From Epiperipatus broadwayi (lineage: Eukaryota > Onychophora > Udeonychophora > Euonychophora > Peripatidae), in assembly GCA_028023455.1 (NCBI GenBank), contig JAQFVV010000180.1:1922001-1986000 (forward strand): 64,000 bases of DNA, written 5' to 3'. Shown here in pieces: positions 12,360 through 24,949 of the stretch. The position numbers were made by a program, and so were the translations under genes. Each line of letters starts with the position of its first letter. Positions within the stretch are counted from its first letter, which is position 1. The notes beneath the pieces are model-generated. The model was not told the origin of the DNA. It searched no databases and saw only the letters and a list, made by a program, of their open reading frames with translations.

Positions 12360-12507
12360 GGTAAATTATTTTTTTTTATTATCTTTTACGTTTTAATTAA
12401 TAAATATTTACTGTAATTGTAATATAAGAGCAGATACGTAAGATTTTAGTTCTAATTTTAAAAACTAGATGGCGAATATGCCCTGGTCGCTAAAGTAAAC
12501 CTTTACC
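12360..12507. repeat. Right terminal inverted repeat of Merlin
   Basis: Inverted partner of 11608-11768, ending ...tggtcgctaaagtaaacctttacc immediately before the gaattttt target duplication. Confidence 0.85.
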
Positions 12508-12820
12508 GAATTTTTTTGTCATACTAAATTTTCAGTCCAAAAATGAGACACATTTATTTTCAGAACAGCAGTAATAATTTACTCCGATAAGAAATGAAAT
12601 AATTAGTCATAATTTATTACAGTAAAATATTATCAAAAATAAATATTATAATTGGCATAGCATAGTTAATATCAAACAGGGAGACGTGTCCGCCATGTTG
12701 GCCATTCTGAAATCGCTTCTTTTTCGGAAAAGACGGTAAGTCCCAATAACTTAATATGGCTTTATTTTCCTTTTCTTGGTTAAACATTTTGATTAATTAG
12801 TCATAAATGGTAATTAGTAA

Positions 12821-12930
12821 TACAATTAGATAAATTAAAAACACAATTTGATAAATTAGTAATAAAATTTGATAAATTAATAATAAAATTTGATAAATTT
12901 TAGGAATACAATTTGATAAATTAGTAAATA
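12821..12930. repeat. Short tandem repeat of a ~22-bp unit
   Basis: About five copies of a unit close to aatttgataaattagtaata, with small length differences. It lies in the right part of the composite repeat. Confidence 0.8.
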
Positions 12931-13240
12931 AAATCAGCAATAGTTGAACGATCAAAATATAAAATAATCAATCAAAAAATATTCAATTCTTACAATGGCG
13001 GATCAGACCCTGTAAAAAAAACGCGTCTCACTTGGTCAACGCAATCAGGTAAAAGACAGATATTTACCCAGAATTCACCCAAGTATTTTAAAATCTCAAA
13101 GGTGAGCACGAAAACACTTTGACCGCTTCTATCGATTAGTCATGCCAATGTTTCAGTTGCCATGACATTTTGGTTCTTCGACGATTATATCTATCGGTGG
13201 GTTGTGTAGTATGTCATAGCTTAGTTAATACTCAGATACC

Positions 13241-16200
13241 TAATATGTATATGCACACACAGCATGTTTATTTTCTGAAATATACACTTGAAGAATTTTG
13301 TTTTATGTGTACAAATATTCCTTTTTTCTTCTTTTTTTTTTTTGTATTACAAAGAAAAAAAAAACAACCTTTAATTTTGTTTTATTTATCGAAAAGTTAA
13401 AAAGAGGAGAAAATTAAGTTTTGCTTTTTATTATCTCATAAAACTAACTATCAATGATTTTTTTTAATTGTCATTGATGTTTTTTTTTCTATCAAAAATA
13501 TATATTTCAATTTTTTTGTATTGATTAATCTCATTATTTTATTCATTAATTAAAAGATTTATCTAAGGATATAATTAAAACAAAATAGATAAAAAAAAAT
13601 TCCTTAGATTGGTTCCTGAATTAATTTTTAGCAGAGAAAAAAATCGCATAGTTATACTGCTGACAAAAAGTTAGGTGGAAAGTTAACCTCGGGATTGCTG
13701 GGGAGAAATGTTCAACCATAGACCTTTACCAAATGTTCGCAATCTTTTGCAGAAAATAAACATTATTATTGCTTGTATTATGAATTCTTGCTTTGCAAAA
13801 ATGTTATTTTCTAGAAGGGTTAAAGAAAGCAGAATGGAGTAGAGGAACTCAGTTGATATAAGTTGTTTTTCCCTTATCATGTAAGCCATTGTTCTATATG
13901 CAAATGTCTGTCTAATGGCAAAAATGATTCTGTAAAGAAGATTAATAAATCTAAATTCTTGTGCCTCCTGTTTTATAGTTTACCGATGAAGAGTAGGCTG
14001 GAAGCCTGGAACAATTTGTGATATTTTTTTTTAAAATAAAAAAAAAAGTATACTAGCAAATTAAACCATTTCTTATTAGAAGTATCAAAGAGAACTTAGC
14101 TCCAGATATTTCTTTATTTTATTAAATCAAATGTATTGTGATGAGAAAAAGAAAACCTTACTACCACCCCCACCTCAGAAAGTAATGGTTTAAAAAAAAT
14201 AAAAAATTATATTTTGAACCTATCTAATATGTGGCATTATTTTTATATAATATAACTTATGAAGTGTGGGGAATAATATAATTTTATGTTAAATCTATCA
14301 AATTTTTGATCCCTAATTTTTTATATTTAATCACATGTATATATGTGTGTGTAATGGTAAATGAAATTTTAATTATAATTTTTTAAAAGTCAATGTTCTT
14401 ATTATGTATTATTTTTTGATAGTATATATGTGCATATAACCACATATCTACTTGTAACTCAAAAGGGGGGAGGGTATTTTCACATATCTCGATTACTATT
14501 ATATTTCTTTAATATGTTATATTGTGTTAAGCTATTGTTATGCATTTTATTTATTTGTGTAATATAATAAATTAGTTATTAAGGTCAGTCAGCATTTGGT
14601 TTTCAATTTATCTCATTGTCTCACTTCACAGTAAATAAAAAATATACATTTTGTTTTGTCTGTTTTTTATACTGTATATCAATCATTTTGAGAATTAAAG
14701 AGTTTTTACTGAGCTTGAACTTGGGATATGCTGTAGGCAGATATCTTTATAAGGATTCTTTTAAAGTATTTTTTCTCTAAAAGGAGAAAGTGGCATATCG
14801 ACTTCCATATGATTCAGGCTTTTATAAATTGCTAGTTTTGCTGATTCTTATAGGGATTGATACCCAAAGGGTGATCAGGAAATATAAATAATGATTATTA
14901 ATTTGATCCTCTTTATAATAATATAGATGGCTTCTTTTAATTGGCTTGAAATAACTCCATACAGTGACTTGTGTTCTGTCCATGTGAGACCTGTAATAGC
15001 TAATTCAATTAACTAAGTTAATGGTGGATTTCATTATTTAGAAATTTATAGAATCCTATGTAGATGTTGAATGAGTTGTGAGGATTGTAAAGTAGAAGGT
15101 TGTAGAGAGAATGAATGGGGAAGTTCCTTGATCAGTAATATATTTGTAATGTGAGATAAAAGTTGGAATATATTGTCTTTGTAAAATTAAGACTCCATTC
15201 ATTGAAAATGATTTCTAAACTTTTTGAGCATTTTTATATGATTTAATATGTTTGGGAAGGATCTTTTGTTGAATCAAACTAATGTAATCATCATAGATGA
15301 ATTTCCTGCATTCTGTTGTTGTAATGTGACTCAATACAGATGAGTGAAATGGTTTCTGTGTGACCATTCTGTAAATTTTATTTCTATTAAAATTTTCATA
15401 TTTTGTAAATTTTTGTATTGAGAAACTTTTTTGTCAAATAAATTGTTTTTCTTTTTCAACATTTGAGGATTTTTGTGTCCTTAATGTCAAAACTACATTT
15501 TCACTTTATGTCTTATATTTTTTAGAAACTCTGGAATATGTTACTTGCTTTTTGAGATCTTTTTTACTTAAAATAATTAAGGGTAGATTTAATTTTACTA
15601 ATATTTATTGATTTAATTAGACTGAGATTAGAACATTGAAAAACAAGCTTATAGTTCAGTTGTAATAATGGTTTTCCTGGTTCTGTCAGATCTAGTTTTA
15701 GAAGTGAAGTATAGTAAACATTATTAGATTTTCATCTCTGGTTCTGTCAGATCTAGTTTTAGAAGTGAAGTATAGTAAACATTATTAGATTTTCATCTCA
15801 TTAGTAATGATAGTAGATGTCTGTACTTTATAGACCTTTCATATATGAATAATAATTATGAGAAATAAGATGACATGAAATGCTTTCAATTTTTATGAAA
15901 GTAGAATCTTTTACAAGCTATTGGAAACTGCAGAGGAAGTGGGAGAGATTTTATTAATAGTTTATTCAAGATACCCAGTATTATAACTTTATATAGTTTT
16001 TCTTAAATTATATTTTGGAATGATGGCTTCTAATCATGTGAATTATTTTTCAATATTTCTTTTCCATCAAACAATTGAGAAACATTTTTTATTGAAGTAA
16101 ATATAAATTAGGGATTGTCTTTGTATCCCATCTGTCTGAATAGAATGTTCCCCCCTTATTTATGACAAAATATGTGGATGTTGTTTGAAACCCTTCAGTT

Positions 16201-17078
16201 TAAAAATTGCTAAACTGTTTTATCCTTAAGTGTACATTATCAAAGCCTACTACAAGATTTGAAATTTTTAATCACACAAGATGTAAGGTTTGGGGGAATT
16301 AAGGCTAACAAAATGGGAGGTTTGTAAGTATTGCATCCTCCATAATTATGTGTGAATAGATATTGCTACATCATTTGAATTATCTTCCAAATCTCTGCTG
16401 AATAGCTAGTTTATAGAGGATCTTCAATTTGGATTAAAATGAGGTAATTTTATTTTTTCATAGTTGCAGAAAAATTACTTTGTAAATGGTATGTATATGC
16501 TAACTTCGTATAACTTTCTCATTTTGTGAGACTTAGTCTTTCATTTAATATATTGTCTAGGTTCCAGATATGCCTTATAAAACTTCTGAAATTCACATTA
16601 ATAACTTTTTTATATGTTTTTGTAATTTGCTGTCTTTTATCAAAAATTCATCAATGTGAAGTATGTTTTTCACGCACTGACATTAATTTCATATTCTAAA
16701 TCATATTGAATGCAGAATAAGCAACAGAAAAGTTGTCATCTATTCAATGTATTACAGCAAAGAATTATCTTAACCAAATTTCCTAAAAAAAAATTATATG
16801 TTTCTGAGTTAATTAAAGAACAAGATTCTAGAATAAAAGTAGAGAACTTTTTAAAACATTCTTAGTATTCTGCATTGAAGAGAGATTTCATTCATGTCTT
16901 CATGAACCAGATAAGAAATGATTATCATTACCAATGGTCAAATGAGATATATATAATAATAAATTTGTCCATAATGTTGTTTCCAATAATATTATTAGTA
17001 ATTAATTATACTTTAATTGAAATAAACAACTCAATTGTATGTATATATGAGTATACAGTATATGTATATTTATTTGAT
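13241..17078. other. Non-coding stretch with one recent tandem duplication
   Basis: No gene recognised. Open frames at 13170-13400, 13683-13889 and 16875-17102 are short and featureless. The stretch is AT-rich with many T runs. Its only clear structure is the 61-bp duplication annotated at 15678-15799. Confidence 0.6.
15678..15799. repeat. 61-bp perfect tandem duplication
   Basis: The 61-bp block beginning tggttctgtcagatctag and ending ttagattttcatctc is present twice head to tail (15678-15738, 15739-15799) with no difference seen by eye. This implies a recent duplication or an assembly duplication. Confidence 0.9.
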
Positions 17079-18186
17079 TTGATAAAAAATCAAGTCAGAT
17101 GACCTAATTTTAATAAAGCTCCTATTTACAAATGTTATATATAGAGTAAGTTAAAAACAAACTCTTATGAAGCTTCAAAAATACCCTCAACCTCAGACCG
17201 CGGTTTCTGCCTCTAGCGTCATCAGTGAGGTGCTAGGGAATAAAAATACTAGAACTAGTCCAGCATTTTATCAATGCCTAACTATTGAGAAGAAAATCTG
17301 AAACTTTCAGACATTTAAATGTCCAAAAATCCAGCTATCTAACTCAAATAGCAGTATGGGACTGAAGCTAAGTTCAGATCCACCATATATTAATAGCTCT
17401 AGCAATATAAAATCGCCAAAGCATTAATAGCAAAAAACTAAAATTAAATTGATAAAAAATCAAGTCAGATGACCTAATTTTAATAAAGCTCCTATTTACA
17501 AATGTTATATATAGAGTAAGTTAAAAACAAACTCTTATGAAGCTTCAAAAATACCCTCAACCTCAGACCGCGGTTTCTGCCTCTAGCGTCATACTGCTAT
17601 TTGAGTTAGATAGCTGGATTTTTGGACATTTAAATGTCTGAAAGTTTCAGATTTTCTTCTCAATAGTTAGGCATTGATAAAATGCTGGACTAGTTCTAGT
17701 ATTTTTATTCCCTAGCACTTCATTGATGACGCTAGAGGCAGAAACCGCGGTCTGAGGTTGAGGGTATTTTTGAAGCTTCATAAGAGTTTGTTTTTAACTT
17801 ACTCTATATATAACATTTGTAAATAGGAGCTTTATTAAAATTAGGTCATCTGACTTGATTTTTTATCAATTTAATTTTAGTTTTTTGCTATTAATGCTTT
17901 GGCGATTTTATATTGCTAGAGCTATTAATATATGGTGGATCTGAACTTAGTTTCAGTCCCATACTGCTATTTGAGTTAGATAGCTGGATTTTTGGACATT
18001 TAAATGTCTGAAAGTTTCAGATTTTCTTCTCAATAGTTAGGCATTGATAAAATGCTGGACTAGTTCTAGTATTTTTATTCCCTTGCACCTCACTGATGAT
18101 GCTAGAGGCAGAAACCGCGGTCTGAGGTTGAGGGTATTTTTGAAGCTTCATAAGAGTTTGTTTTTAACTTACTCTATATATAACAT
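17079..18186. repeat. 1.1-kb near-perfect palindrome of repeated blocks
   Basis: Arms of about 460 bp (17133-17592 and 17727-18186) are inverted copies with only a few differences, separated by a 134-bp centre. Block order is A B C A | B' | A' C' B' A', where B' marks an inverted copy. A is 144 bp (17079-17222, repeated at 17449-17592, inverted at 17727-17870, and inverted and cut to 90 bp at 18097-18186). B is about 134 bp (17223-17356; inverted at 17593-17726 and 17963-18096). C is about 90 bp (17357-17448; inverted at 17871-17962). The centre is itself an inverted B. The 12-bp sequence atgtatatttat flanks both sides (17062-17073, 18185-18196). No ORF is present. It is moderately GC-richer than its surroundings (gaccgcggtttctgcctcta). 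The family is unknown. Confidence 0.93.
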
Positions 18187-21100
18187 GTATATTTATATAA
18201 GTAATGTAATTTAATATGTAATAATCATGCTAGATGGAGTGATGGTATAATTGTGTTAATTAGAAGGTCCGAATATCAGATGAAAACTGGTTTGATTAAA
18301 GTATTTATATTGTAATGGGATGGAAAAAAGATAGAGTGAACCTGGGTACTGGAAAAATCATCATCAACCCCACATCAATACAAAATGAAATTTACAAAAA
18401 TATATATGACATATTTAAGGAGATTGAGAGATCAGAAGAGCAAATAAAATAACTATACATCAATCATATATCAACCAGCATTATCAAAAAGTAAAAGTTA
18501 GTATAAGTAAATATGAAGAGAAATAACCATTCATCATCATCATTGATGGGAATAAACGAATCAATACAATAAATCAACAGTCAATCTTGTGATTGGATTG
18601 GAAATGGATCTTCTGTAGACCAGGCTAACTACTGAGCCTTTGCCACCTTGGGCAATTATTTAAATTTAACTTAGATGCACCAATTAAGTGCTAATCCATC
18701 AGAATACATAAGAATCAAACAACAATGATGGGACATTTAAAACATTGATCATCATCAATGCTCTGGCCACTTAAGTACCATTAAGGTACTAACCAACTAT
18801 AAACTTAAATTTTTAATAAGACTAAACCAAAATTAAAGGTAGTGCATGGGCTTTAAAGAGTATTCTCTTTTGCACCAACCAGGGTGATGATTGACCATCA
18901 CTGGATGCCCAATAACACTAAATACACATCCCAATTCATATATTCATCCCGTGCTCGAATCTAGCTCAGAGAACACAAGCTCTATTACTGTATATGAGAA
19001 AGAGATGATGCAATACAATTTTTAACAGTTGAATACAAGTTTATTAATAACAAAAAAAAATAATTAAGGTCTTATAGGATAATGGTTCTGATTTTGAAAA
19101 GTATATAATAAAAAAAAAATTATCACATTTATGATTTACAATATACAATTCAACTTATTACTATGGTTTACATATATATGCATACAGATGCATGATTTAT
19201 AATATACAATTAATATTAAATAATAACGAAAAATGATTAAAATTTGCATATATGTCCGATTTTAATTTGTTACAATAATATATTTTTCTAATTAATTCCA
19301 TTTGGAAAATATACAGAAAATCTCCCACATATACCTGTTTATAAACAAAATATAGATATAATTTAAAATTATTTATTATTTTATAAGTTCTTTTTTTTTT
19401 CTTAAAAAAAAAGTATAGTCAATTTTTGACTGGTATTTGTTGATTAATTATCAACGTTTTTAAATTTAAATTATAGAATCATCGATTCTTTACTTTTTTC
19501 CCTTAATTTTTTGAAATCCACACAAAATTATTTGCTTGTTTGCTTCACTTTTAAAATGTCTCTTTTCTCTTTATAAACGAAAGATAACATCGTTTTATAG
19601 AATCAACAAAATATAATTTTCAAAATGTTCTGCTTGATTAGTTAATGCTGATGAAGTGGGCAATGTGAGATAGGAAAAGTGAATACGTGAACTGCAGCTC
19701 CCCATGCCATGATAAGTAGACAGCCAACAGACTATGTATACAATGCCCCATGATGTCGCGAGAGAAATACCTAATCTTTAAGCACTATCTCTCTTGTACC
19801 TAGAGAGATTATCCACGAGGAGTATCCAGAGAAAAAATATGCACTGACCCAGCCTTGCTCATCTCCTGTGAGTCTTTACATGTGGTCTATCCATGAGACC
19901 ATGGCCTATTCATGAGGCCAATATATGCTGCTGAACTATTCTATGAGCTCAATCATCTACATCTGGATAGTGCCAAGCCTATACTTTGGAGCATCATGAA
20001 CACAAATCCAGGCAGCCCTGCTCAACTATACAACCACCACAAACATGAAAAGTACAAATTCATGCATCACTTCCAAAATGTCATTTTACTAAAGAAATTT
20101 AAATTAAAATTTTGTTATCATATATAACTACTCACCAACATCTATATATATGTTTATCTGTGCTTCTCTGCCTTTAGATACATCAGCATATATATAATTA
20201 CTTTTTCAGCAAGATGGGGTTTCCTAGGTGAGCTAGAAGATTTTTCTTGGAAAGTTTGGTTTTAGTGATTGTCATTATCAGGAAAAAGTATAATCCATGT
20301 AAAATGTTGCTCTCTTTCTGTCTAGGATTATTCCAGGAAAGCAATTGTCTTGGTTTGATAGATTTTAGGAAAGCAACTGACCTCTCCATGTTTAAAGCTA
20401 TGAATTTCAGCACAAAGAAGTAGGTCATTTTCTCCATGTGAATTCAAACTCCTGCGAAGGAAAACAGTAGCAGTTCTTGAATCTACTATCCTGCTTTCAG
20501 CTACATCAGTTCATGGTAGCTATTCTGCCAACACTATGGTCAGCTAAAACCAACTGCTGCAAACTTCATGCTGCAACAAAATATTGTAACCAACTTTGCA
20601 GCTGACCCATTCTTACAAAAATTACTATCCAGACTACAGCTGATATTTTTATCAGCCCTTTTATCGAATCATCTGAGATTATAACAACACCTTGATTGAA
20701 AACAGAGTTTTATTTTTATCTCTCTAATCCCTTGGAATCTACATACGTTTTTACTCAGACAATAGAAATTTCAAAAATAGACATTTTTTAAAATTATCAG
20801 AAAACATGCCTACTTTTAAATTTCAAAATCAGAATTACAAATAATGTTTATCAGACCTTTTTAAAATATTAATTTCATAATGAAATTTTATTTTAAACCC
20901 AGAGTTATTTAACTCTTTACTTATTTTATTTTAGGAAATATAGAAAAATATCTACAAAAATTTATTGTCTGTGTTTATCTCTACTTTTCCTTTCAACTTT
21001 ATATATATTTATGCACACACAGTATATTATTGTGTGATATGTAAGCCAACTGGTTACAATATTAAAGAAGTTGTTTATTTCAATTAAAGTATAATTGATT

Positions 21101-21479
21101 ATTAATAAGAAATGATTATGTATGTAAAAGGAATTTAATTCAATGTTAATTCTAACTGAACTTTATTTAGGAAATAATTGTATACTTGAATTATATTTAG
21201 TGTTTAATCCTAACTGTACAATGTTTAAGAAGCAATTGTGAGTATAATATAAATTTAGTTCATTGATTAAAATTTAATTGCTTATTGTTTTAATTAATAG
21301 ATTACTTTTGAGAACCAAAGAAATCATGACAACAGATAAAACTAGTAGTAATGTTTAAACCTTTAAATTTAAACCAAGTTTAATGGCTTATGATGTGTTA
21401 ATGTTCCTATAATGATAACAATGTTATTAGAGTACTAAGCAAGTAGGAATATTTACAATACAAAACTGTAGTGTTACAA
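18187..21479. other. Non-coding stretch with repeat-like, GC-richer patches
   Basis: No gene recognised. About 18310-18990 and 19630-20090 are less AT-biased than the rest and look like old interspersed repeats. At 18930-18990, read on the minus strand, tgagctagattcgagcacgg resembles a tRNA T-arm / B box, so a tRNA-derived SINE is possible. The frames at 19912-20127 (+, 71 codons) and 20198-20437 (-, 79 codons) show no domain and are probably incidental. A segment near 18350 (cccaggttcac on the minus strand) also matches 48596-48606 on the plus strand. Confidence 0.45.
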
Positions 21480-22940
21480 TATATTATTGGCAGTTGTTAG
21501 TTTCACTCAACTTCCATTGTATAATGTTGGATAGACTGCTAAAGTTCTACATACTAATGAACTTGTTCTCAAAATAATCTTATCATTATTAACATCTACG
21601 AGTCCTATTGGCAATTATAGATAGTTAAATCAATTTTCAACATCAAATTTAATATAAAAATCTATGCTGCATTAATGGTTCTATGACATTAACAGTTTTA
21701 TTATAATAATAATATACATGTGAGTGCAATCAAGATACAAGGAGTTGCAGTTTTTAAGATGTAAGGCAGTTAAATCCCTAAAATATCACATGGCCATTTT
21801 CTATGCTTACACAATCTGGCAACTTTCTCCATTGGTGCTACCTAGTACAAGCCATAGTAATCAATGAATACTAAAAGGTTTGTGCATCAAAATCCCTATT
21901 CATGCCTTTTCATCCAATATCCTGAAACTAATTTCTAGTTTATGGCTTTCATCAGTGAGAACTTTGGATCTGAGAGCAATACATCTAGAATTTACAATCT
22001 AATGCACCCCTTCAACAGTCATCTTTTATCTTTTTAGCTAACTATAGAATTATGAGCCTAAATTGAAAATGATAATCTTTTTAATCCAAGCTAATTTATT
22101 TGTGTATTCATACAGATCTGAACCCAGTTTAGTAACTATATAGTTTGATGTCATTGGATTTTTAATAACCACATCATCAACATTCTTTGCCTAGCATTGA
22201 TATTAAACTACATGATCACCATTTCTTTGCTTACATAATTCTTAAAATTGCAATACTCTATATACAATAGTGCCACCTAGCACAAGCCATGATAACAATG
22301 ATTGCTATAAGACTTGTGCTTCAAAATTCCTATCTAATCCCTATTTATCCAATATCCCTAAAATCATTTCTAGCTTATGGCTTCCAACAGTGAGAAGCTT
22401 TGGGTCTGAGAGCATTGCATCTGAGCTCAAATCTGTATAATTATACAAATAAATTTAGCTTGGATTGAAAATGTATTTTCAATTTGGGCTCATAGCTTTA
22501 TATTTAAATGGTAAAAAAATGGTTGCTAGAAGGGTGCATTAGATCCAAATATCTAGATGCATTGTTTTTAAATCTAAGACCCCTCACTGGTGAAAGCCAT
22601 CAGCTAGAAATTAATCTGGGAATGGATATTGGATGAAAAGAAATTAAGTAGGGATTTTGGTGCACAAACTTTCTAGTATCTATTGTCTACTATGGTTTGC
22701 ATTAGGTGGCACTATTGTATTGAGAAAATTGCTATTATATTAGGTAATTGTTAGTTCTATCAACTTCCATTGTATAATGATTGTCAGACTGCTGAAGTCC
22801 TTACACTGACTTTTCCTAGAAATCACCAAGTCTTAAATAACTTTTATCAATCATAAAGACAATTGCTATTAGTTTAGATTAAGTTCTATCCAATAATAGA
22901 CAGACTGCTGAATCCCATTCTACAAAATGACTTATTTTAG
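21480..22940. repeat. Cluster of two interleaved dispersed-repeat families
   Basis: Family 1 (caacttccattgtataatg followed by agactgctgaa) occurs near 21500, 22755 and 22895, and again near 59325. Family 2 (subunits: gtgcacaaact, tggatattggatgaa, aatctgg, tgatggctttcac) occurs twice in one orientation (about 21785-21965 and 22265-22425) and once inverted (about 22540-22735). Another copy lies at 54119-54240 inside a LINE. Family 2 copies sit in inverted orientation around 22440-22540, giving the cluster foldback potential. No coding capacity; probably MITEs or SINEs. Confidence 0.65.
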
Positions 22941-24949
22941 AAATAGCCAAGGCTTTAATAACATCTGTGAATCCTACTTTCCATATATACTGTACAATTA
23001 TCAGCAACAGTATACTGTAAACAAATATGAACTATGAATAATTTTCACTGATTATTCTTTCATTACAGGGTAGTAGTTTCTGTTCATTGAAGTGAAAATT
23101 AGTATGAGATTGCTTTTGTAGTGTGAAAGTTTTAGAACAATTAGTATGCATGTTTTTATAAAAATACAAATAACATTAAATGTTTGATATGTTATATAAA
23201 TTTTTCTGATGTTTGAATAATATTTTCAAATGGCAAAGATAAATTTAACAGAAAATTAATAGGACTGAAACTAAAAGATTTTTTAATCTGTTCCTTTGTG
23301 AGATTAAAAAATCATTTTGCCAAGTATTTTCTTATTATTTAGTTTCATTAGAAACAGAATCTTTAATAGTTTAAAATATATAAAAGAAAAGATTGGAATG
23401 TCTATATGTAAAGTAAGGTTAGAAAAGATGAGGTGGAATGAGAATAGCATGGTAAATGGGTTGAAAAAATAAATGAAAGTAACTTATTGAGAAAATTAGA
23501 ATAGGAAAAGTAAATTGACTGAACATGTGTTTAAAGGAAGTATGCAACATATTTTGGAAGGAAATGTGGAAAGAGAGCTGGCTGGATGTTAAATTCTTTC
23601 ATCAAAAGCAAGTAGTAAAACTATTTATGACCAACTCTGATATTTGATCATCATCAGTTGCATTTTACTATTGCTTTCCATCTCTTACTATTTGAACACA
23701 ATAGTTAAAAGTACAAAATATGAAGGATCTACTAGTGCAAAGACAGTACCTTCAATGTCTTCTATCTAGAGTTCAATTTCAAGTGAAATTCTTTTTAAGA
23801 GGCTTAGAACTTTTCATTCAGTTAGCTGGCCTTTAAAAATTGACTATTCACGTTGGTCTATAAATAGCTACATAAAAACTCATGGATATATTGTGACATA
23901 GTGATTTAAAAAATCACTCAAATGCTCACCATCCTGCAATTCGTGAAAGAAGTATTACCTTCTGCAATTTTCTCTATGAGAAATTCTGATTAAAGCTTTG
24001 CCCTACAGTTTTCTATTTATTAAAAAGGATGCTTTATTTTTTACATTATAAAGTTTATTAAGCTCTTTTACCCAATTAAAATGAAATATGAGAAGCAAAT
24101 ATAGAAAATAAATGATTAATATGTGATACAAAGAAGAAGAAAAACTAAGATCAGAGCAAATAATAGAAGACTTTTCAGAAAATGATGCGTGATTGATGAA
24201 ATTTGACAGCTTAATTATAAAAGTAAGAAAACTATTTTTCAAGACAAAATTTATAAAATATATTTTTAATATATAAATTTAAGCATTATATTAATTATTT
24301 GCATTTTACTATTTCTTAATTTTTTCACGAATTTAATTCTGTGAATTAAAAAAATGTATTCGAGAGGAGAAATAAAGCAACAAATGACCAAAAGAGGGCA
24401 GCATGATGTAAAATTTTCAATTAAGACGAGCTAAATCCTTTTTTAAAAATCAGTAAATTATATCTTACTATCAATTGTTATATATATTGTTATGGTTAAA
24501 ATATTTGTCACGAAATTTAGGTAAGTTCTTGCTATCTGTATTAATTTCTTGATATATATTTTCATTTCTCATATGCTATTCCATAAAATATGTGTTATGC
24601 CGCCATTTACTGTATTTTGATTTGGATAACAAAAATAAAATAACAGAAATATAGTATTTTAATCTCATAGTTTAGCATCAAAAAGTGTACACAGTATTTG
24701 TAATGTAAGTCGTTTTATTTGTATTTATTGATGAAATGGGAATTATGCAGATTGGCAATAAATTATTAACTTAGAGACTGGATGTATTTAAATGACATAT
24801 TTTCTTTAGATGCCAGATATGGAAGAACATTCTATTTAGGCCTATGACAAATTAAAACTGTTATGTATGTGTATAATTAAAATACACATACACACAAAAT
24901 AATAATAGTACATGGGAATTAATATTTAAACGTATGTACGTGTATAATT
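22941..24949. other. Non-coding stretch, nothing recognised
   Basis: AT-rich DNA. The minus-strand frame 24003-24242 (79 codons) is hydrophobic and low-complexity, with no domain. No RNA gene seen. Confidence 0.55.

Larger units (their letters stand above)
11608..12507 (+). mobile_element. Merlin (IS1595/ISXO2-like) DNA transposon, defective
   Basis: The 900-bp element begins GGTAAAGGTTTACTTTAGCG and ends with its exact reverse complement. It is flanked on both sides by the 8-bp direct repeat gaattttt (11600-11607 and 12508-12515), matching the 8-9 bp target duplications known for Merlin. The terminal inverted repeats are long (11608-11768 and 12360-12507) with indels. Only the C-terminal part of a transposase is present inside, so the copy is non-autonomous. 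It is nested in the tandem array of the composite repeat and is much less AT-biased in its coding part. Confidence 0.93.
10943..13240. mobile_element. Composite repeat bounded by inverted copies of a 35-40 bp end
   Basis: The left end (gagtattaactaagctatg continuing into gacgtactacac, from about 10943) recurs as its reverse complement at about 13206-13238 (gtgtagtatgtcatagc, ttagttaatactc). A related internal copy (agcatagttaa) occurs at about 11128-11139 and again at 12656-12668. Inside are a hairpin, an array of about 100-130 bp units, a nested Merlin element and a stretch of gataaatt repeats. No transposase for the outer element is visible, so it is either non-autonomous or several related MITEs in a row. 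Flanks (gggtactt and agatacct) do not form a clean target duplication. Confidence 0.55.

Noticed and set aside
18880-19000. tRNA-like B box on the minus strand
   Set aside because: Only a T-arm-like stretch is visible; no cloverleaf can be formed, so it is not called as a tRNA. A SINE origin is possible but not shown.
23395-23600. Possible LINE C-terminal trace (LTEHVFKGSM, ILEGNVERE)
   Set aside because: It is vaguely like the G-H-V-x-R ... I-L-E-G-K segment of LINEs, but too short and degenerate to separate from chance.
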